DNA of 9,074 bases from an uncultured Acidimicrobiales bacterium (lineage in GTDB: Bacteria > Actinomycetota > Acidimicrobiia > Acidimicrobiales > Aldehydirespiratoraceae). The stretch is taken from the NCBI GenBank assembly GCA_938091985.1, contig CALKOE010000193.1, positions 1-9,074 on the forward strand, given 5' to 3'. The notes beneath the pieces are model-generated. The model searched no databases and was not told the origin of the DNA. It saw nothing but the letters and a program-made list of their open reading frames with translations. Positions within the stretch are counted from its first letter, which is position 1. Every line of letters begins with the position of its first letter. A program made the translations under genes and the position numbers. Of this stretch, positions 1-4,496 are shown in pieces.

Positions 1-41
1 TAGGCCGGGGCAACTCGACACAGATGCCAAAAAAAGGGGGG

Positions 42-1226
42 TTAGAGCTTTTGTAGGAGGGTGCCGGTGCCGAGGCCGCCACCGCAGCACATGGTGACGA
101 GGCCGTATTCGAGGTCGGAGCGCTGCATCTCGTGGACGGCCTTCGTCATGAGGATCGAGCCGGTGCCGCCGAGCGGGTGACCGAGGCCGATGGCCCCACC
201 GTTGGGGTTGACGGTGTCCATGTTGGGAGAGAATTCCTTCTCCCAGGCGAGAACGACCGAAGCGAATGCCTCGTTGATCTCGACGACGCCGATGTCGTCC
301 ATCGTGAGACCGTTGTCGTCGAGCAGCTTCTTGGTGGCGTCGATCGGGCCGGTCAGCATGAGGACGGGATCGGTGCCCACCAGGCAGGTGTCGACGATCT
401 TGGCGAGGGGCTTCAGGCCGAGTTCGTCGGCCTTCTCGCGGGTCATCATCAGCACGGCGCCGGCGCCGTCGCTGATCTGGCTGGCGGAGCCGGCGGTGTG
501 GACGCCGTCTTCGCGAGCAACGGGCTTCAGGCTGGCCAGCTTCTCGAGGTCGGTCTCGCGGATGCCGCCGTCGGCGGAGACCGTGGTGGTCTCGCCAGTG
601 GGCTTGCCCTCTTCGTCGAGGACGGGAACTTCGATCGGCACGACCTGGGTGCTGAATGCGTCTTCCGCACGAGCCTTGGCCGCGAGGTCTTGGCTGCGCT
701 TGCCGAACTCGTCGGCGTCTTGGCGGGTGATGCCCCACTGATCAGCGATGCGCTCGGCGCCTTCGAACTGCGAGGTCCACTCGTAGTTCTCCCAGTAGCG
801 AGCGTTGACAGGCACGCCGGTGGTCTCGGCGTCGGGAATCGTGGCGCCCATCTTGATCTGGCTCATCAGCTCGATGCCGCAGGAAAGGGCAGAGTCGACC
901 ACGCCGGCCTTCACCATCGCGTAGGCGAGGTTGGTGGCCTGCTGGCTCGAACCGCACTGGGCGTCGACGGTGGTGGCGGCGACCTCGAGGGGGAGACCGG
1001 CCGCGAGCCATGCGTTGCGGGCAACGTTCATGGTCTGCATGCCGACCTGGCCGACACAGCCGCCGACAACCTGGCCGACCTCGGCCGGGTTCATGCCGGT
1101 GCGCTCGAAGATTGCCTTCTGCACGTCGCCCAGCAGGTTGATGCTGTGCATGGTGGACAGTTCGCCGTTGCGCTTCCCGATGGGACTCCGCACGGCATCG
1201 ACGATGACTACTTCGCGTTCGCTCAT
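42..1226 (-). CDS. Thiolase (acetyl-CoA C-acyltransferase), steroid-thiolase-like (FadA5/FadA6 type)
   Basis: This 394-residue protein is a full-length thiolase, which cleaves 3-ketoacyl-CoA with free CoA in beta-oxidation, in the cytoplasm. The N-terminal half carries the nucleophile, Cys91, in QCGSSQQA. HTAG at 243-246 and SQISDGAGAV at 249-258 are conserved thiolase segments. The C-terminal half has NEAF at 318-321, GHPLGGTG with His350, and the second catalytic cysteine, Cys380, in TMCCGGG. From memory of the family, SPIGKRNG near the N-terminus and the PVLDEEGKPTGE segment resemble mycobacterial FadA5. VDAQCGSSQQA, DPVLMLTGPI and VNPNGGAIGLGHPLG look more like FadA6. Both act in cholesterol breakdown, so a steroid or branched-chain substrate is plausible but inferred. 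The ATG at 1224-1226 has only a weak ribosome-binding site. The gene lies 43 bp after the hydrolase gene on the same strand but has its own candidate promoter in that gap. Confidence 0.95.
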   Translation of the reverse strand: MSEREVVIVDAVRSPIGKRNGELSTMHSINLLGDVQKAIFERTGMNPAEVGQVVGGCVGQVGMQTMNVARNAWLAAGLPLEVAATTVDAQCGSSQQATNLAYAMVKAGVVDSALSCGIELMSQIKMGATIPDAETTGVPVNARYWENYEWTSQFEGAERIADQWGITRQDADEFGKRSQDLAAKARAEDAFSTQVVPIEVPVLDEEGKPTGETTTVSADGGIRETDLEKLASLKPVAREDGVHTAGSASQISDGAGAVLMMTREKADELGLKPLAKIVDTCLVGTDPVLMLTGPIDATKKLLDDNGLTMDDIGVVEINEAFASVVLAWEKEFSPNMDTVNPNGGAIGLGHPLGGTGSILMTKAVHEMQRSDLEYGLVTMCCGGGLGTGTLLQKL

Positions 1227-1242
1227 GAATCCGAGCGTAGCG

Positions 1243-1264
1243 GAAGTTAGCGATCGTTCACATT
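1243..1264 (-). promoter_or_regulatory. Shared 22-bp operator-like element, copy 1 (before the thiolase)
   Basis: On the minus strand the core is GTGAACGATCGCTAAC (1246-1261). Six of its eight base pairs about the centre are self-complementary. The 22-bp element is identical at 19 positions to a second copy at 2589-2610 before the NMO-like gene, in the same orientation relative to transcription. It lies between and partly over the candidate -35 and -10 boxes. A dimeric repressor, for example of the TetR or GntR type, is a reasonable guess, but no regulator gene is present and the core does not match the KstR or KstR2 boxes as I remember them. Confidence 0.5.
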
Positions 1265-1272
1265 TGTGTCTA
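1244..1272 (-). promoter_or_regulatory. Candidate sigma-70-type promoter of the thiolase gene
   Basis: Read on the minus strand, TAGACA (1267-1272, five of six matches to TTGACA) is followed by a 17-base spacer and TAACTT (1244-1249, matching the TAnnnT pattern of -10 boxes). The -35 box overlaps the TAG stop codon of the upstream hydrolase gene. Transcription would start about 10 bases before the thiolase ATG, giving a very short leader, consistent with the weak ribosome-binding site. The spacer is almost entirely filled by the palindromic element described separately, as expected for a repressible promoter. No start-site data exist here, so this is inference from sequence. Confidence 0.5.
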
Positions 1273-2418
1273 GCGGCCGACGGCCTGATCCACGAAGGCT
1301 TCGATGAGGCGCTGGTTCACGACGGCACCGGTGAGGTTGTGGTCGCTGCCCTCGACGAGGTCGAACCACGAATACTCCGAGCCGGAGGCTTGCGCCCAGG
1401 CGTCGGCCATCACTCGGCCCTGGAGTTCGGCATCGACCAGCGGGTCTTCATCGCCGTAGGCCCAGTAGGCGGGCGGCAGGTCGCCATGGAGATAGTTGCC
1501 GACGCTCGGCAGTTCCAGTTGTGCGGTGGTGCACGGCTCACAGCCGGCGTGGGCGCCGCTCATTCCCCGGGCCCAGGCATTGGGATGGTCATACATCTGT
1601 ACGAGGTCGGTCGGCCCGACCGCAACGACGATCCCAGCCACGCTCGAGTCGTGGGCGGCCTGCGCCTCAGTCACGTTGATCGGTTCGAACCTGCCGTCGG
1701 TCGCCGCGACGAACGCAGCGATGTGGCCGCCGGCTGACGTGCCGTAGAGAACCATTCGGTCGCCGTCGATCAGGTCACCGTCGTCGGCCAGCACCTTCAG
1801 CTCTCGCACGGCGCGCTTCACATCGTGAATCGGCGCGGGGAACGGATGGTCGGGCGCCAGTCGGTAGTCGACCGACGCCACTGCATAGCCCCGTTCAACG
1901 AAGCGAAGAATCATCTCTGGGACCATGCTCCGGTCCCCTCCGATCCAACCGCCCGAGTGGAGAAACACGATGACCGGGGCGTTCGATTGCTCGGGGAGGT
2001 AGAGGTCGAAGCGATGGAACTCGTCAGGACCGTAGGAGAGATCGCGAATGACCTGTGCGGGTTCCGCAGCGACATAGTCGTCGGGGAGCACGTCGCCGGT
2101 GGCGTCGATCCGCAGATCGCCGGGTCGGCCGTCGGGCACCCATGCGGCGGGCCCGAGCGTGCGGGGCAGCGCCACGAGGGTCGTGTCGATCAAGGTGTCA
2201 GCAGCGGTCGCAACGCGGTCGGCGCTGAAGTCGAGCGCAACGGGCTCGCCGACCGACGCGGAGTCGGAGACGCCGGCGGCAGATAGACCGAGCGAACCCG
2301 TGGTCACGCCGAGCACGCTGACCATGGCCACGAGTGCGACGACCAAGAGAACGACTCGGGCCTGGTCGCTGGGCCGGCGCAAGAGCGCGTTGAAGAATGG
2401 TCGTGTCGAGATGTTCAC
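1270..2418 (-). CDS. Membrane-anchored alpha/beta hydrolase (esterase/lipase, hormone-sensitive-lipase-like)
   Basis: This 382-residue protein is an alpha/beta hydrolase that probably hydrolyses a carboxyl ester outside the membrane. Residues 21-40 form a hydrophobic helix after a basic N-terminus (RRPSDQAR), which suggests a signal anchor or uncleaved signal peptide. A linker runs to about residue 125. The catalytic domain shows HSGGW at 154-158 (oxyanion hole), YRLAPDHPFPAP from 185 (typical of the HSL/BD-FAE group), the nucleophile elbow GTSAG with Ser228, the probable acid Asp325 in GDEDPLV, and His360 in GSDHN. Cys293 and Cys296 (CEPC) could form a disulfide in an exported domain. The start is a GTG at 2416-2418; a GGCGG-type ribosome-binding site lies just upstream, and this start keeps the anchor helix. 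It is divergent from the NMO-like gene and precedes the thiolase. The substrate cannot be named. Confidence 0.9.
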   Translation of the reverse strand: MNISTRPFFNALLRRPSDQARVVLLVVALVAMVSVLGVTTGSLGLSAAGVSDSASVGEPVALDFSADRVATAADTLIDTTLVALPRTLGPAAWVPDGRPGDLRIDATGDVLPDDYVAAEPAQVIRDLSYGPDEFHRFDLYLPEQSNAPVIVFLHSGGWIGGDRSMVPEMILRFVERGYAVASVDYRLAPDHPFPAPIHDVKRAVRELKVLADDGDLIDGDRMVLYGTSAGGHIAAFVAATDGRFEPINVTEAQAAHDSSVAGIVVAVGPTDLVQMYDHPNAWARGMSGAHAGCEPCTTAQLELPSVGNYLHGDLPPAYWAYGDEDPLVDAELQGRVMADAWAQASGSEYSWFDLVEGSDHNLTGAVVNQRLIEAFVDQAVGR

Positions 2419-2588
2419 GGTGTCCGCCTGTGAGTGGGTGACCGGAAGCGTCTGTCGGGTGGGGGAATTACTTCGTCGTTCTGTATGACGCTTGTGTCGG
2501 TCGTTTCGTTCCCGACATCAGCGTATTTGTCATGTTTTTGAAGGTCAGTGACGAGGATCACACAACGCTGCGAACGCGGTGTTTCGTC

Positions 2589-2610
2589 AATGTGAACGGC
2601 CACTAACTTC
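2589..2610 (+). promoter_or_regulatory. Shared 22-bp operator-like element, copy 2 (before the NMO-like gene)
   Basis: The core GTGAACGGCCACTAAC (2592-2607) differs from the thiolase copy only in the two central bases and one neighbour. The central pair changes from AT to GC, so the centre stays self-complementary. Five of eight base pairs about the centre match. The right end again gives TAACTT (2604-2609), a possible -10 box; the -35 position (GTTTCG at 17 bp spacing) is poor. If used, it would give a leader of roughly 65-70 bases before the ATG at 2684. Its position and orientation mirror copy 1. Confidence 0.5.
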
Positions 2611-2673
2611 GCGAGTAGCGTTTTGGTCGACGACGCCGAAGTAGGACTCACCCGGGCCGAGGCGCAGAAAAGC

Positions 2674-2677
2674 GGAG
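2674..2677 (+). promoter_or_regulatory. Ribosome-binding site of the NMO-like gene
   Basis: GGAG lies six bases before the ATG at 2684, a well-placed Shine-Dalgarno core. It supports that ATG over any start in the upstream non-coding region. Confidence 0.7.
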
Positions 2678-2683
2678 CTGATC

Positions 2684-3817
2684 ATGCAGAACGACGTCAC
2701 CGAGATGCTGGATCTGGAGTTTCCGATATTCGCGTTCAGTCATTGTCGCGACGTCGTCGCTGCGGTCTCGAAGGCCGGTGGACTCGGCGTGCTCGGAGCA
2801 GTTGCCCACACACCGGAAGCGCTCGAGACCGACCTCGAGTGGATCGAGGACGAGATCGGCGACAAGCCCTACGGCGTCGACCTCATCATCCCGGCGAAGT
2901 ACGCCGGTGACGAAGACGGCGGCTACACGACCGACGATCTCATCAAGATGATCCCGGCCGAACACCGCGAGTTCATCGACGACATCCTCGCCCGCTACGA
3001 GGTGCCGGCGATGCCTGATGAGACCGGAGGGCGAAGCCTCGACCGTGGCGGGGCCGCGCCGTTCTCGGCCAACGCGGCCGGACCGCAACTCGACGTGGCT
3101 CTCTCGAAGAACACGGTGTTCGTGGCCAACGCACTCGGCCCGCCGCCGCAGCACATGATCGATGCGGTGAAGGGCGCAGGTCGCCTCACTGGTGCATTGG
3201 CCGGACGCCCTTCTCACGCCGAAGCGCACGAGCGCGCCGGCGTCGACATCATCATCGCCCAGGGCTCCGAAGCCGGAGGCCACACCGGCGAGATCGGCAC
3301 GATGGTGCTGATCCCCGAAATTGTCGACGCCACGTCGCGCCCCGTTCTCGGCGCAGGTGGAATCGGCCGCGGTCGACAGATGGCTGCCGCGATGGCGCTG
3401 GGCGCGCAGGGTGTGTGGTGTGGGTCGGTGTGGTTGACCACCGACGAGGCCGAGACGCATCCCGTCGTGAAGGAGAAGTTCCTCGCCGCAACCTCGGCCG
3501 ACACGATCCGCTCTCGCTCGCTCACTGGTAAGCACGCTCGCATGCTCAAGTCGGCGTGGACCGAGGAGTGGGACCGTGAGGACACCCCCGACCCGCTGGG
3601 AATGCCGCTGCAGCCGATCCTCACGGCTCAGGCGCAACGTCGGATCGACCGGGCCTCGCACAACGCCGGCTCCGGAGCCGAGAAGCTCGCGAACTACTTC
3701 GTGGGCCAGATCGTCGGCAACATGAACCAGCGCAAGTCGGCCACTGCCGTCGTCATGGAGATGGTCGAGGAGTTCATCGACGCCGTCGAAGGACTCAAGG
3801 GGTATCTCGACTACTGA
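2684..3817 (+). CDS. Nitronate monooxygenase-like flavoprotein (2-nitropropane dioxygenase family)
   Basis: This 377-residue protein has the FMN-binding TIM-barrel signature of the NMO/2-nitropropane dioxygenase family. An N-terminal beta-alpha unit (FPIFAFSHC, then AGGLGVLGA at 31-39) is followed by KPYGVDLIIP. AQGSEAGGHTG at 192-202 contains His200, the position of the usual catalytic His. AGGIGRGRQ at 224-232 and GAQGVWCGS at 240-248 are the phosphate-binding loops. Compared with compact family members it has an acidic insert at about 71-130 and a C-terminal tail of about 100 residues rich in conserved-looking motifs (SRSLTGKHAR, WDREDTPDPLGMP). From memory it resembles the long mycobacterial proteins of the Rv1533 type more than IpdC of steroid degradation. 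Members may oxidise nitronates or act as flavin reductases on CoA thioesters; the reaction here is not established. The gene is divergent from the hydrolase and shares an operator-like element with the thiolase. Confidence 0.92.
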   Translation: MQNDVTEMLDLEFPIFAFSHCRDVVAAVSKAGGLGVLGAVAHTPEALETDLEWIEDEIGDKPYGVDLIIPAKYAGDEDGGYTTDDLIKMIPAEHREFIDDILARYEVPAMPDETGGRSLDRGGAAPFSANAAGPQLDVALSKNTVFVANALGPPPQHMIDAVKGAGRLTGALAGRPSHAEAHERAGVDIIIAQGSEAGGHTGEIGTMVLIPEIVDATSRPVLGAGGIGRGRQMAAAMALGAQGVWCGSVWLTTDEAETHPVVKEKFLAATSADTIRSRSLTGKHARMLKSAWTEEWDREDTPDPLGMPLQPILTAQAQRRIDRASHNAGSGAEKLANYFVGQIVGNMNQRKSATAVVMEMVEEFIDAVEGLKGYLDY

Positions 3818-3938
3818 AGCGGTAGGCGAATACTCCCGGCATCGCGGCGAGAGCGATGGCGCTGACGACGATGAAGCCCACGCTGGAGCTCCCGCAGCCC
3901 GTCCCGTGGGCGATGCTCCAGCATGAGAATGCGACGAC
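3795..3938 (-). pseudogene. Out-of-frame second half of the small membrane protein
   Basis: In the frame one base over, the codons from 3938 down to the TGA at 3795-3797 encode VVAFSCWSIAHGTGC, then a good membrane helix (VGFIVVSAIALAAMPGVFAY) and a short polar tail. I count 37 of 47 codons ending in G or C, against 25 of 42 in the annotated frame. Skipping one base in the CCC run at 3939-3941 joins both halves into a 75-residue protein: helix, short loop with two cysteines, helix. That layout matches its upstream neighbour. The end overlaps the NMO-like gene by 23 bases tail to tail. Confidence 0.4.
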
Positions 3939-4023
3939 GGGCTGTGGCCGAGACGGCGATACCGGCGAGGGACGCCGGGGGAACGGCAAGGGTGAGAAGG
4001 ACGGCCAGGTCGGAGATGTTCAT
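3811..4023 (-). CDS. Small membrane protein, probably frame-broken
   Basis: The ATG at 4021-4023 overlaps the stop of the preceding membrane-protein gene as ATGA, a classic translational-coupling arrangement. The first 28 residues (starting MNISDLAVLLTLAVPP) form one hydrophobic helix and have 23 of 28 codons ending in G or C. After that the frame becomes an arginine-rich stretch with only about 60% G/C at third positions, typical of a shadow frame. The adjacent frame then looks coding (see next entry). The intact open frame gives 70 residues and stops with TAG at 3811-3813, seven bases inside the convergent NMO-like gene. The original product was probably about 75 residues with two helices. 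A sequencing indel, a true mutation or programmed frameshifting could each explain this. No function can be assigned. Confidence 0.45.
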   Translation of the reverse strand: MNISDLAVLLTLAVPPASLAGIAVSATARRRILMLEHRPRDGLRELQRGLHRRQRHRSRRDAGSIRLPLQ

Positions 4024-4400
4024 GTCGGCTGGTGGTCGTTGGCGAATCGAGTCCGGTTCCGGCGCGAGAGCAGCCAACTTGCGGCCAGACCCGCGACCAA
4101 GGGCAGAATCCACACGCTGAAGCCGATGCGGCCCGCTCGTTGGTAGTACCCGGACGCGCAGCTCGACTCCGGGGTGCCCCAGTAGATGCCGGGACCCACG
4201 TTCGGGCACTGGGTGTAGCCCCAGAGATAGCCGGCCACGAGCGTTGGCACGGCGACGAGGATCGTCCAGCCGACGACTGCCAGGGCGATGGCGATCCAGG
4301 TGCCGAGTCGTAGCCAACGCTCGTTTGCGCGGCCTGGCACAGGACCATGGCGAATGGGCGGTGAGCCGCGTGGGTGAGGCGGGGGAAGGTCAGCACTCAT
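4020..4400 (-). CDS. Small two-helix membrane protein of unknown function
   Basis: This 126-residue protein begins with a proline-rich cytoplasmic segment (MSADLPPPHPRGSPP). Helix 1 spans about residues 34-60 (WIAIALAVVGWTILVAVPTL and onwards). A loop of about 30 residues follows, with Cys65 and Cys81 placed symmetrically and tyrosine- and glycine-rich flanks. Helix 2 spans about 92-112, followed by a basic end (RRNRTR). With basic charge at the C-terminus, the loop is probably extracytoplasmic and the two cysteines could pair. The ATG at 4398-4400 was chosen because upstream in-frame sequence lies in a frame antisense to the molybdoenzyme gene. Its stop overlaps the next gene's ATG. I do not recognise a family. 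It is divergent from the molybdopterin oxidoreductase, with 96 bases between starts, and no functional link to it is visible. Confidence 0.7.
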   Translation of the reverse strand: MSADLPPPHPRGSPPIRHGPVPGRANERWLRLGTWIAIALAVVGWTILVAVPTLVAGYLWGYTQCPNVGPGIYWGTPESSCASGYYQRAGRIGFSVWILPLVAGLAASWLLSRRNRTRFANDHQPT

Positions 4401-4438
4401 GTGGTCCAGCGTGACGCGTGGTGGCGCCGTCGGAATCA

Positions 4439-4449
4439 GGGGAATCCCC
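4439..4449. promoter_or_regulatory. Short perfect palindrome between divergent starts
   Basis: GGGGAATCCCC is a perfect inverted repeat around one central base. It lies in the 96-base gap between the small membrane-protein gene and the molybdoenzyme gene. Its position would suit an operator controlling either gene. An 11-base palindrome in GC-rich DNA can occur by chance, and no clear promoter boxes were found around it. Confidence 0.2.
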
Positions 4450-4496
4450 CAAAGCGGCCTGGGGACGTTGATCGGGGGATGTGCCACGATGAGCGG

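Larger units (their letters stand above)
2419..2683. promoter_or_regulatory. Divergent intergenic region between hydrolase and NMO-like genes
   Basis: These 265 bases separate the two divergent starts and are visibly richer in A and T than the flanking genes, particularly 2520-2625. They contain the operator-like element at 2589-2610 and the ribosome-binding site of the NMO-like gene. No convincing -35/-10 pair for the hydrolase was found. An open frame of 78 codons crosses the region on the minus strand, but its third codon positions show no GC bias, so I treat the region as non-coding. Confidence 0.6.

Noticed and set aside
27..41. A7-G6 tract just after the thiolase stop, possible terminator tail (T-run on the minus strand)
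   Set aside because: No stem-loop precedes the T-run on the minus strand and a C6 run separates it from the stop codon. It is a homopolymer tract only.
132..1250. 372-codon open frame on the plus strand antisense to the thiolase
   Set aside because: It is the mirror of a strongly supported thiolase in GC-rich DNA. Its translation is a low-complexity Gly/Val/Asp/Leu mixture with no motif.
1246..1261. Assignment of the palindrome to KstR, KstR2 or FadR
   Set aside because: The core does not match the consensus sites of these regulators as I remember them, so no named regulator is claimed.
2415..2651. 78-codon minus-strand frame ending with a GTGA overlap on the hydrolase start
   Set aside because: Despite the suggestive overlap, about half of its third positions are A or T, unlike every real gene here. 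It also spans the operator-like element and promoter region.
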